Assembly (NCBI RefSeq): GCF_001540865.1
Contig: NC_033622.1
Coordinates: 15,283,237-15,347,236 of the forward strand
DNA length: 64,000 nucleotides
From: Ananas comosus
Taxonomy: Eukaryota; Streptophyta; Magnoliopsida; Poales; Bromeliaceae
Direction: 5' to 3'
Below, piece by piece: positions 36,601-47,549 of this stretch; within the stretch, counting starts at the first letter, position 1, and each line of letters opens with the position of its first letter. Under the pieces are notes generated by a model. The model saw nothing but the letters and a program-made list of their open reading frames with translations, did no database searches and was not told where the DNA came from. A program made the translations under genes and the position numbers.

Positions 36601-38767
36601 AAATTTAATTTCTGAAGTTTACATTTGACTGGAAAGGGTAGGCATGTAGGCGTGCTTATACATTGGGTAGTTTGTGGGTCATAGAATTGTTGCAGTTACT
36701 TGCTTCTTGGATGGTACACGTTTTATATGATTAAAGTTCTTAGAGAAGGCTTTTCAATTTTCTCATTCTCCTTTTTTTCTTTCTTCTCTGCTTAATTATG
36801 CCGTACACCACTGTATACCGCTTTTGTCCAATCACTACACTATTCTATTTTGGTCTCCAGTTACTGTAGTTATTAAGATGCGACAAAGGACTGCTATGTT
36901 TACATCCGTTAACTTGCCATGGATGGAAGGCAAAACACCTCTTGTGACCATTTCATTGAGCATTTTACAGGAATCTCGGCTTTGTCTTCCCCCAGCCAGC
37001 TCCATTTGGTCTGTCTACCTTCCTCTCCTCTATTGCCAGATTGTTGCTGTTGGTGGTGCTCCCAGCCCTTTGACCCAATTACTTTCGGAATGTTTCAAGA
37101 TTTTTGTAGTTGATGGTTCTTGTATTTTGTTTGAGTTGGGTCAAGTTTATGTTATCACAATCAATTTGTTCATGTTGAATCCTCCCTCTATGTGAACAAC
37201 TTGCATCAACCTAAGTTTTAGAAGACAATCTCTCTAGACCTGAGCCATTCCTGTTATCATTTTGTTTTTATTTTGTCAACAAATTGGTATTCTTACGGCT
37301 TTTGTGGTAGCTGAACTTAGCTATAGAATTCTGAAATCAACTTACGAAAGTCTAGAGTGGCACAATTATTTAATATTTTTTTGTTTCGTTTGCAGAATTT
37401 AATAAGTTAGCAGCATTTCAACATCCAACGCATAAACATGTCTATGCTTAGTTTCCTTTTGGAAGGCTGTGTCAAAACATAGAAAGTTGAACTGTTGTAA
37501 TTTGTTATTTTATTTGCCTCATAAAACTGATGGTCTATAAAGGTTTCACAAGATTTGATTTGAAAGCTTAAATGGTAATTGTCTAAGAAGGTTGAATGTC
37601 GACTGTTAGTTATCAATCCCTGGTGCTATTGGTTAGAAGATGTACTACAATTGATTTTTCTTTTTTCAATTGCATAGATGATGGATTGTCGTTGTGTTGT
37701 TGCTGGGCTGATAGAGATCGTGCTGGAATGCTACTTAGGCTGCAGGAAAATGCAAAGTATGTGTTTAGTGATGCCAAGGTCTTCAAAGGAGGAGGCAATA
37801 CTGGAAACTTACAACATACAGTCGGTTATCACTTGCAAAAGATGCTAAAAAAGCATGGCAGGGTCATCGTCAAAAACCATGGAATAGCAGCCGAGTTATC
37901 ATGTCAAGATTTGACATTTTCTTGTGATTCAGATAAACATTTCAGTAGCTCAGAAGAAAGGCTCCTTAAGTTTATTATTCTTAATGCCTGTCAAGGATCT
38001 GTTTTGGTTAGTTTTCCCCTTCAATATCTATCCCTTTTATTATGCAGATAAAAACTTGAATTTTGTCTCTACTGCTTGATATTTGTTTTGGATCAGCTTG
38101 CTTTATGTGTCTAGTGCTAGTTTACTATCTTGAGGACTTTTGGCTGATTTTGGCCATTTTTTCTCAGTGATTGTACTATTAGTTTATAGTCCTATTTTGA
38201 GTAAAACTGGATTGCTGGTTGAATATTACTTAGAATATAAATATATATGAGATTGAGATTGCTATTAAGCCACTGGGTTCTTTGAGAAGATGTGGTTGTC
38301 TTTGAGAGAAAGAGAGACTACAACAAGGAACCAGGTATTTGGCCTACAATGTTGATGCTCATGGAAATTTGCTAACCATGAAAAAAAATTTCTTACATCT
38401 TGGGGCCTTTTTTTTTCCTTCAAAGTTTGTCATCTATCATCCCTTCCTCTACTGTATTGTTCCTCATCTTTCTCTGATTCAATGTTTGTCTGTTTTTTTT
38501 TTTGTGTGTAATTTTTGTAGTCAGATATAGAGATCTTGCTGCTATATTTTCTTATATATCAATTTTCTATTTACTCTTCTTATGCTTCAAGTGCAGAACA
38601 TTGTTGGTTCGGCACTGGATGCTAATACCTTAAGGTGGTTAGACAAAGAGCTTCTGGAGCTCAGTACTGGCGTGCAGTCTATGCATAATGCATGGGTTAG
38701 TGAAGTTGAATATGTGGATCCTTTGAAAGAAGCTTGGACCATGCTTCATAATCTTGGAATCAAGTAG
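27624..38767 (+). CDS. CTC1: CTC1, CST complex subunit CTC1 (telomere maintenance)
   Basis: CTC1 is the large subunit of the CTC1-STN1-TEN1 complex, which binds single-stranded telomeric DNA and brings polymerase alpha for C-strand fill-in. Sixteen exons: 27624-28736, 28822-28940, 29045-29119, 29229-29307, 29465-29527, 29825-29902, 29994-30194, 30954-31058, 32014-32280, 32393-32773, 32909-33490, 33575-33666, 36105-36321, 36474-36591, 37678-38006, 38597-38767. They sum to 3,990 nt, 1,329 residues, with GT-AG ends and matched phases throughout; plant CTC1 proteins are of similar size. Recognised stretches include SDLLRASRPLTGASSL at the start, PVLLIGTVDLLP (first OB region), VSVRNFHLVRPNFASIKMVL, the cysteine pairs CECFACGKTC in exon 11, and the C-terminal helix VDPLKEAWTMLHNLGI. 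The start of exon 5 is least certain (AAG|GTG 14 bp upstream would break the frame). Intron 12 (2,438 bp) carries a nested transposon. Confidence 0.93.
34165..35535. mobile_element. TIR transposon-like insertion inside CTC1 intron 12
   Basis: The left edge TTAGTTAATTCGCGATTAAC and the right edge in reverse, TTAGTTAATTCGGATTCAGC, are inverted repeats; CGAATTATTCGCGAATTTT-type motifs recur just inside both ends. It contains a GC-rich stretch (about 34325-34610) unlike the surrounding intron, open in several frames, which may be captured exon sequence, and a second nested hairpin element. The target duplication is not obvious. Confidence 0.55.
34711..35235. mobile_element. Micron-like long-hairpin element (copy 1), nested
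   Basis: The arms GTAGGCTACTATACTCTTAT (left) and the reverse of the right arm, GTCCGGCTACTATACTCTTA, pair over a long distance, including TTTTTCGATGATRG. TA-rich tracts lie outside both ends (34617-34640 and 35236-35280). Same family as 42206-42668 and 42982-43518. Confidence 0.7.
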
Positions 38768-41700
38768 CATCATCTTTTCCATATTTGAGCTGAAATTCAT
38801 CACGGCGATAATTAAATTGAGCATGTGGTGTACTAATACATAGAAGCAGCACACAAAAAAGAAGTTTCAAGAGGTGGCGACAGCTACAACTCTTCATTTG
38901 AACACACTATCAACTCTTGGCTGGGCCTTATTTAAATATGGGGTAAAAAAAGATAATTAGTGTTTTTGGTTGTTTTTCTGAATCAGCAGTTTTTTTTATG
39001 TTAGTTTACTAAGCAAATATGTGAATTTAGTTTGTATGTTAATTAGTTCATTATTCTCATTTTGATATGGTAGCATAAAGTCAAATCTGAGTACGACCAA
39101 AAACATGCCAAGCTCACCATATTCATGCCGAAGCTCACCATATTCAGCAAGGGAAAAATCTTGATGTCCACAGTGACGACTCTGATGTTTGCTTTGCTGA
39201 TCAATGAGCTTTTCTTTTCTTCATGATGAAGACTTCGTGAATAGCAGGTAAATCAGGTATGCTTGCGTATTCTCTTCTTCTTTTTCACTCTCTTTTATGA
39301 AATATACCCATTATACCATCGTTTTTCAAAATGTTGTTTTGAATCTGCAGTATGTAGCATAGAATAACATACTCAGGTAACTGGGAATCTATTAATTTTA
39401 TAGGAAAATACGCTGGACCTCCCTGAACTTGTCTAGTTACACTTAGCCGCTCGATCTTTGGCCTGACAACTGTTGCATAGGTAAAAAGCATCAAAAACCC
39501 ATGAATGGTGGTTTCTACTAACTTTTTTTTTTTTGAAAGGAATGTATAGGGTATTGCCTATACATTTCATTGAATGTAATAGGAGTTAAATGTAAAACAA
39601 GCATAAATTATAGTTGCTGGGGTTGAGTAGGCCCACAACAATAATTGATCTCCCAAATTGAACCCCCCAGTTACAAAAATTTGAACCACATTAATGCATC
39701 ATTGTGAGATTCTCGAGCTAGTTCTTCAGATAATCTACACAACCCATTGAAAATTCTATTGATTATAAATACTATTGATTTTTTCTGACGGCAAGGGTCA
39801 TGGATTCAAGTACTTTAGAATCAATTTTGAGAAAGGGCCCAAATCCAGTGTAGCCTAGCCTTACTCGGAAAAAAGGGTATAGAATATACCACATTGAGCT
39901 GACATTTTCTGTATCCATATTTTGCTTTCTGAGATGGGGTAAAAAAAATTTCTTACATGGAAACAATATGAATGTACTCTAATTATTCGACTCATTAATG
40001 CTGAAGATTCTGGAATCAGCTTCTTAAATGTTTCTTTCTTACATTGCAACAGCAACTTTATTATAATGATTTGGAACCTTCAGTTCATTATAAGAGATAA
40101 GTGTTCATAAGCCATCTTATTTGAGAATTGAGCAGTTGAGTTGATTGCAGTAACTTTCATAACTTTTCGCATGCCAGTACCCTCTGGTACATTTCTTGAA
40201 CAGAATTTGCTTGGCAAGGACAAAATTCTTTGCAATTGCTCTAAAAAAAGTTTCTTAGGTAAATATATTCTGATGTTAATTTTTTATTAAATTGACATCA
40301 CCTTCAGCCAACTGCTTAATCGGTCTTTGACTGGTGGGAATATGTTAAGATTTGCACTTGCGTAGCTGGCTTCATCCATGTGGCGTGAATAGAAAGTTGC
40401 AGTTGAATTTGTACATTCATGTCGTGCATATTAAGATTGTATCCTTTTTAGAAACTCTCTCTACACTGATGACTATTGTACTGATTCTCATCATAAAAGC
40501 TATCATAAATTATAATTTACATCGCAGCATTTAAGAAAATGGAAATGCTTTATTTGTTGGCAGATAGTGAGAAGCGGACAACTAATATGGCTTCCATATT
40601 TTGTCTGGAAAGCTTAAAGTTTGTGATCAGAGTAAGCAACACACATATTGTGATTGTTTTGTTTTTAGAGATAGGTATCATGCTACTCGCTTTGTTATTT
40701 TATTTAGAAATAAACTTAGCTGGAAATGTGAATCAACTAGGATTCGACCTTGAATTTCGGGTACCAACCACCGACTTTTTTGCCACTTGCTCTAGAAACG
40801 GTCGGTCACATATTGTGATTGTTAGTTACATATTTTACTATCTCTGATGAATATGTAGAATTGTTGTTTTCTCACTACTGGCCAATTATAGTATCTTGGT
40901 TGTACCAAAAAGTCAAATCTATATGCATCTGCATAACAATCAGTACTTCATTTAATAAACCCAACCATTCTAAAATTAGCGGTCCTACGAAATTGTCATG
41001 TGTTTAACTGCAGGCCCGTATATGAGCTCCTTTTGTTTGAAAATCTCATAAACTTTTATTGAGGGAAAGTTGATTGCATTATGGGACACGTGAAAAAGTA
41101 CGTAACAAATAAAGTTTCTTGCATTTTGCACGCAGCTATCGACGCTGTTCGTACTGAGCATCGAGGTCTTTCAAATCTTGTGCAGTATCACAGAGGTGGT
41201 TGGTCATATACTTGATTTGTAAAGGCACAATCATAGCTTTTGTCTTATGTACATAAAGAGGAGTCAGGTACAATTTTCCTTCCTGTGATAAAACTATGCA
41301 ATAAGATAGGCATTTGGTCAACTTTCTCAGCCTTGCACAGGGATATCTTTTACTGTATAAATTGTAGGAATTTGAGGGGAACCACATAACCACTGATGCT
41401 CTCGCGTAGTTCCTGTACCATCTCAACTTAATGCTCTTAGTTACTCTTGCTGGTAGTTCTCTTGTTGGTTTTCACAGAAAAACTCAGGATTTGAGTGCAT
41501 AGAAAGATCGGCATCAGAAAATCTTTTACTAATGGAACTTGCTATTTATAGTGAGCGGACTTGAAATTGCAGTCCATGTGTTGCCATTTTTTTTTTGTGA
41601 TGAAGTTGTGTCCAAAACTGTCACAGAAAAAACAGACAAAAAAAAAATAAAATATCGAGAGGTGGAGGGCTGAACTGAACAATGAGATGTAGGTTGTACT

Positions 41701-42205
41701 TCAGAAGTACGTGATGAAGCCTTGATGGTTTCTGATTGTGCAAGGTTTTGGTAATAAATGAGCAACATACAGCCTATATTTTATGGTACTACAAAAGTGA
41801 GGATCTGGTCATGAAGGGACCATTCACATTAAGAAAGATAATAACGGCCGTCATCGTCTTAGTTAATTTAATTGACAGTTTTGCTTTTGTTTTTTTTGTT
41901 TTGAGGGGAAAAAAGACTATTAGAGATAGAGTTTGATTGCAACAGGATTGGATGCGGAGGAGATTTCCAGCACAATTGTTTGTAACAGTTACAAAGGGCT
42001 TCAGTGAAACTCCAGACCTAGTAGTGAAAAAAAAAAAAGAAAAAAAGGTCTTTACACCTAAACAATTGGGTAGAAGGGAAAGATATAAGAAAGCTACGCA
42101 TTTATAGTAACAAAATAATCAAGCTCATAAACATTAAGCTTAAAAGAAGAAAAACATGTAAAAAAAATATTTATAGAGAAAAAAAAAATATATATATATA
42201 TATAT
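38768..42205. other. CTC1 3' flank and gene-free spacer
   Basis: Probable 3' untranslated sequence follows the TAG. At 39522-39600 a minus-strand poly-A tail preceded by ATGTATAGGCAATACCCTAT looks like the end of a second LINE type with its own hairpin. The SINE at 40659 lies here. I see no further gene; the open stretch at 41136-41426 (minus) resembles nothing I know. Confidence 0.45.
40659..40806 (-). mobile_element. tRNA-derived SINE, intact, with 17-bp target duplication
   Basis: A perfect 17-bp direct repeat CACATATTGTGATTGTT flanks the element (40642-40658 and 40807-40823). On the minus strand it begins GACCGACCGTTTC, then TAGAGCAAGTGG (pol III A box, consensus TRGYNNARNGG) and, about 35 bp later, GGTCGAATCC (B box). 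The 3' end is AGCATGATACCTATCTCTAA plus a short A-rich tail. It is the best copy of a family with at least five other members in this window. Confidence 0.88.
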
Positions 42206-42663
42206 AGAGTCCGGCTACTATGCTATCGGTAGCACGGAGCGCTCTGTACTACCAAGTTGTTTTCGATGATGCGGTTTCCAAATCGACGATCGGCTCCGTT
42301 AGACTTGATCTATACTATTGAAAGTATTTAGAAATTAAATTTCAAATTTTTTCGACATCATTTGACTAGTGATCAAAAGATCTCAAAATTGACAATTTTA
42401 ATGGCCGATGTAAGTGTGTTTGTGAGTTTAACGGTGTAAAACAATCCAAATGCGATGAAAATTTTATAGAAAATTCTTTTCACTATTTAGAGTAAGATCA
42501 GTATATCTGATCTTAAATTNCGAAAAATTATGAAATTTAGTTTCTAAATACTTTCAATAGTGTAGATTAACTCTAACGGAGCCGATCATCGATTTGGAAG
42601 CCACATCATCGAAAACAACTTGGAAGCACGGAGCGCTCCGTGCTACCGATAGTATAGTAGCCT

Positions 42664-42668
<5 letters not shown>
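42206..42668. mobile_element. Micron-like long-hairpin element (copy 2)
   Basis: It starts at AGAGTCCGGCTACTATGCTA after a (TA)n tract and ends AGTATAGTAGCCTAGCTCTC, running into (CT)n and (TA)n. The arms pair over about 150 bp. The right arm carries the perfect 20-bp palindrome AGCACGGAGCGCTCCGTGCT. One N at 42520. No coding sequence. Confidence 0.8.

Positions 42669-42741
<73 letters not shown>
42669..42741. repeat. (CT)n(TA)n compound microsatellite
   Basis: About 22 CT units followed by about 15 TA units between two hairpin elements; the TA portion abuts the next element directly. Confidence 0.9.
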
Positions 42742-42745
<4 letters not shown>

Positions 42746-42964
42746 CAGTTATGGTACTTGTAAAAGCACCAAACACTTGGTGCTTGTAAGTTTTTTACCG
42801 TTATATATTTCTAGGATCATTTTCAACCATTAGATTATACTATTCAACCAACCACCCACTCAACCCTAGGGGGCCGACATTATCCTAACCGCATATCTCT
42901 TAATCCAATGGCTAAAAATCTACAAGCACCAATAACTTGGTACTTTTAAAAGCATAGGAGCTTA
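42742..42964. mobile_element. Second-family TA-embedded MITE
   Basis: The left arm AGTCCAGTTATGGTACTTGT and the reverse of the right arm, AAGCTCCTATGCTTTTAAAA followed by GTACCAAGT-ATTGGTGCTTGTAG, are inverted repeats sharing AAGCACCAA-ACTTGGTGCTTGTA. Both outer edges are (TA)n. It is a different sequence family from its neighbours but the same insertion style. Confidence 0.65.
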
Positions 42965-42981
42965 ATTATATATATATATAT

Positions 42982-43518
42982 AGTGGGCTGGTATGCTTCT
43001 AGAAGCACGGAGCCATCATGATTTCAAGTTGTTTTCGATGTTCGGACTTTCGAATTGACGATTGGCTCCGTTAGAGTTGATCTAGAGTGTTTGAATTATC
43101 TAGAAAATAAATTTTGTGATTTTTTAATATCATTTGCCTAGTGATCGAAGTGGCTCAAAATCAATAATTTTAATGGCTGTGGTGAGCCATTTGCAAGATT
43201 AACGGTGTAGAAATATCCAAATCACATAAAATTTTGATAGAAAATTTTTTATACCGTATAAAATTAGATCAATAACTTGTTCTAAAATTTTAATGTCATA
43301 TCATTATATTTTGTATGATTTTTATTTTTAGCCGTTGATTTGAGCCACTTCGATCACTAGACAAATAATATCGAAAAATTACAAAATTTATTTTCTAAAT
43401 ACTTCAAATATTCTAAATCATTCTAACGGAGCCGATCGTCGATTCGAAAGTCCGAACATCGAAAATAACTTGGAAGCACGGAGTGCTCCGTGCTTCCAGA
43501 AACATACCAGACGCACTC
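42982..43518. mobile_element. Micron-like long-hairpin element (copy 3)
   Basis: Flanked by (TA)n on both sides. The left arm has TTCTAGAAGCACGGAGC, then AAGTTGTTTTCGATGTTCGG; the right arm inverts this (CCGAACATCGAAAATAACTT, then GGAAGCACGGAGTGCTCCGT). The central arms also pair (CCTAGTGATCGAAGTGGCTC with GAGCCACTTCGATCACTAG). Not coding. Confidence 0.8.
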
Positions 43519-44471
43519 TATATATATATAATATATATATATCATGCAGTGGAGATTTTTATTTTGGCAGTCTATTTTTTATGCTAGTATTATGAGATCA
43601 ATTAGTATTTCGGAAGGTGTGGTGAACACTTCGACACTAGAAAAGATTTTGAGACATCATTGCTTGTTTATTTGCTTTAAATATTTTTTCCAGCTTGCAT
43701 GCTCAGCGAGCCTTGGAAGGGAGCATGGGTCAGCGTAAATCGGTTTGAAAAGCCTGATGCTCACTAGAGGTCAGCTTCTGCAAGCGCTCCTAACTATTTT
43801 TAATAATATTTCTAAATTTTAATTTTAAATCGACATGTTGCTACTTCTGTGTTTGATCCTTGAGGGCCCAGTTTGACCGATGGACTCAACTTCACCAGTT
43901 CGTTCAAAAAGGCCCAATCTCACCGGGCTCGAACCAAATGTACGGCACACCTCTTGGGCCCGAACCTTGTCCTCCCATGCTTCGTGCCCCATGGAAGCAA
44001 TCACCTAGCCCAGGTGACAAAGAACTTAACGGAACCTTAAATTGAAATGCTAATTATTTCTATATTTCTAGCAAAGTAGATATCATATTATATTTCTCTT
44101 TTTCCGGAACAAACAAAAGATACGGTGATTAATTATATATATATATAATATATATATATTTATGCCTATGGTAAACATAGAAGAATGGGGCATGCGACAC
44201 AGATACGTACGTCCTATCCCGATCTCCCGTGCTTGCTCAGAATCTAATTTTACTATTTGATTGGAATCTCACCATTGCGGAAACACACGAGAGAGGGGAT
44301 TGATGAGGGGGACTCAAATTAACAGAGGGAAAATTGATATCAGTACAAGGACCATATATAAATCCTCCTTCCCAGATTGGAGAATGGAGAAACGAACTAC
44401 GATGAGCTAGCTCTATTCACGACTCTTCACTTAGATCACTCCCCCCGAAAATGTGAAAAACCTGCCACGAA
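43519..44471. other. Spacer 3' of the RSS3-like gene
   Basis: Holds short (TA)n tracts (43520-43540, 44135-44158) and otherwise no recognisable gene or transposon end. About 300-400 bp next to the stop may be 3' untranslated region. Confidence 0.4.
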
Positions 44472-46297
44472 CTAAAACCCAGACTCACTGGGTCGACTGT
44501 TACCAACATTGACATAGTAGTGCATGGAGCCGCTGCTCTCGCCGCCCAACTCCATGCTCCTCTCGTGCCCGTACCCCTCCTCCTCATCCTCCTCCTCCTC
44601 CTCGATCTCCTCCTCCTTAGCCGCCACCACCCTCTCCATCCCCATCATCAACCCCGGCGCCGCCACGCCCGGCGCGGCGAGCTCGGGCATCTCGTAGCAA
44701 GACGGGGACGCCGGCCCCGACGGCCCGGGGCTGACGGAGGGGAGCTTCGAGAGGAGCGCCTCGAGGCTGCTCATCGAGGGCAGGATCCGGACCTGCTGGT
44801 TGAGGTGGCCGTCGTAGAACTGGTCCATCGGCGGCGGCGGGGCCGACCAATTGTCCGGCGCGGCGCTCACCGGGAAGGCGGAGGACGACGGGTGCGGTAG
44901 GAGCACGCCGGGGATGCTCTCCAGGTAGCTGAACTTCTTGCGGAGGAGGACTACGTAGCTCAGATCCTCCAACACCTTCAATATTGTAATTTAGATTCCC
45001 ATCGGAACAACCCAACAAAAACGAAAATAGCCAAGTCATGAATGAGGATTGAGAGTACGTAGCTCTTAGTAATAAGAATTAATTAAAAGCAACTAATTAA
45101 GTAATACGTATTGCTTAAAAGATATCTAATTAATGTTACTAGAAATATTAGTTCATGAATAATCTTACAAGAATTGAGGAACAGGTCTNTAATATAAATT
45201 TATATTTGAGAGTAAAATTAGTATTATAGTATCTTATAATTTTTTTAGTTTATACGAACCAAATAATGAAATGTGAATAACTATTCCAATTCCCAATCCA
45301 CAAATAAACCAAACGTCTTGGGGGAGTGGGCCATTCCAATTACCATTCCAATTCATTCCCATTCCATTATTCATTCCAATTCCACCCTTGAACCAAACAA
45401 GCCCTAAATGTTAGCTGTTCCATTCTTCTTTTATTAAAATTTTAATTTTTAGCAGAGTTCTGAATTTTTTTGGTGATATATTTTTATCTGTGAATGAAAG
45501 TTATTAGCTTCAACGTCGTATAGTTACCCTGAGCTTGCGTACTCATGTATACCATGCCTTTTCTAATCATTCATGTTTTATAGTATTTTGAATCTGCAAT
45601 ATTCTCTTGCAGCTTATGTGCTTGGCAGACCTAGAGTTTGACTATATCAACCCGTATGATTCAGCTTCGCGAATAAATAAAGTGGTTCTTCCAGAATTCG
45701 CTTTGCAAGGAGTCTTATGCTTGCTCTTTCTTTTGTCCGGGCATTGGTTGATGTTCTTGCTTTCTACCCCGCTTGTCTACTACAATGTGAAACTGTAAGT
45801 GCTTCTTCTGTAACTTGCATCAGCATCAATGTTTCAAAAGGCAGTCTATATAGCGGTATATGCAGTTCGGACCATAAATCACATCGCATATTTAGTACAT
45901 GGTACAATATGTAGTCGAACCGCATATGCGGCCCATATGTGGTTGCATATGTGGCATGCGACTGCATATACATTAAAAGTTGTTTTTTTTAAGGTGGGAT
46001 TGGAATGTAATGTTGAATGGGATTAGCACACACATACATACATGTGCATATGTATGTGTATATGTATATACATATACATGTGTATATAGAGTGTACGACT
46101 TGTGTGCAAATTAAGTCAAATAAAGTCGAAAAATTATAAAATTTAGTTTCTAGATAGTTCTAATATAGTAGATCATTTCTAGTGGATCCGATGGCTGCAT
46201 CGGATGTCCTATTATTGAAAACAACTTGAAAGCACGGAGGCCTCTGTGCTTTCAAAAGCATCGTGAACTAACTCTCTCTCTCTCTCTCTCTCTCTCT

Positions 46298-46334
<37 letters not shown>

Positions 46335-46654
46335 AATAAATAGAATTTTTCTTAAAGCTTAACTAAAGCAGTTTACCCTGTGGCGGATGTCAGCGGTTCG
46401 AGTCCGCTTATCTCCGGCCCGTGAACTTAGCTGATACTATGATAGCACCGAATTTTTCCAATTCGGCAGAATAATAATACTAGTATAGTATGGTTCGAGA
46501 GGAAGTAGTCGGATACACTCGAACACATCTTGCACGGCTCCTAAGTGATAAAAGAAAGAAGAACTCATCTTCTTTCTTTTTTGATTACCTTCCTCGCGTA
46601 TGTATAAGACCGAATCCATTAAATTTCTCAAAAGGATTACTAATCCTTAACTTT

Positions 46655-46752
<98 letters not shown>

Positions 46753-47514
46753 CCAAGTGGAAAATATTAAATATCCCTACCTAGTACGTAGTAGCTAGCT
46801 AGCTAGGTTATGTTTGCCAACCATTTAGATGTTCTTCACCTACCATGCATGAAATGCTGGTTCTCCTCACCAAAATTTTGCTGCTAAGTTGTTAGGGTTA
46901 ATGGAAAGGGACCTACCACAATTGCAGTTTAGAATTTGTTAGATATTTCGTATGCGAAGAAATTGGAATCTAGCCATTCTTCCACTGATGACCGTCGACT
47001 ATTTTAATTGATCGGCTACCGCCACTGCCAGTCAGCTATATATGAAACAAAATTCATTAGTAGGATACGTCCCATATGACAATATATATAGATACGAAGC
47101 ATTAGATATTTTGAATTAAAATTAGAATTGAGTGTGTTATGTGACTGTTCATCCAATTGCCCTATATATATATAACGCATGCCCTAATACGACATGTACC
47201 CGCTATGGTAGTCCTCGTCGATTGATAACATTAATTTCTCTAAAACTCCTTAACAAATTGACTATACTTGGCATAGCATTGTATTTATTTTTTTAAGATA
47301 CTAATTATTATTAATTATTGGTGAATTATTATGGAAAATCTCTACCCTAGGGAAAAAGCTTATCATAAAACCGACACTTTCCACTACAAAATGTTATATG
47401 AGTGCTAGGACTTAAAACCCTAACCATGACCTAGCCTCTTAGAAGCTATATATATTTATGTTTGCCATGCATCTCGCATGCCGAGCTCTCCAAAAATATT
47501 ATTCTTATAAGCTG

Positions 47515-47549
<35 letters not shown>

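Noticed and set aside
36824..37195. Open frame within CTC1 intron 14
   Set aside because: It lies between two exons whose phases (1 and 1) already join; including it would need extra splice sites and gives no CTC1-like sequence.
41136..41426. Minus-strand open frame near the CTC1 3' flank
   Set aside because: No recognisable domain, AT-rich composition, no supporting splice or start context.
42838..42905. CAACCCTAGG and AACCCTA strings as interstitial telomere repeats
   Set aside because: Single occurrences inside a MITE, no tandem array.
44520..44900. Plus-strand frame in the RSS3-like last exon
   Set aside because: Shadow of the real minus-strand exon, leucine/arginine repeats only.
46383..46415. 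tRNA-like GGTTCGAGTCC as a functional nuclear tRNA gene
   Set aside because: Only the T-arm and acceptor strand are present; the 5' half of tRNA-Ala is missing.
46489..46798. Open frame starting MVREEV, similar to plastid RpoA start
   Set aside because: Similarity fades after about a dozen residues and the rest is TA-repeat translation; kept only as a possible plastid fragment, not a gene.
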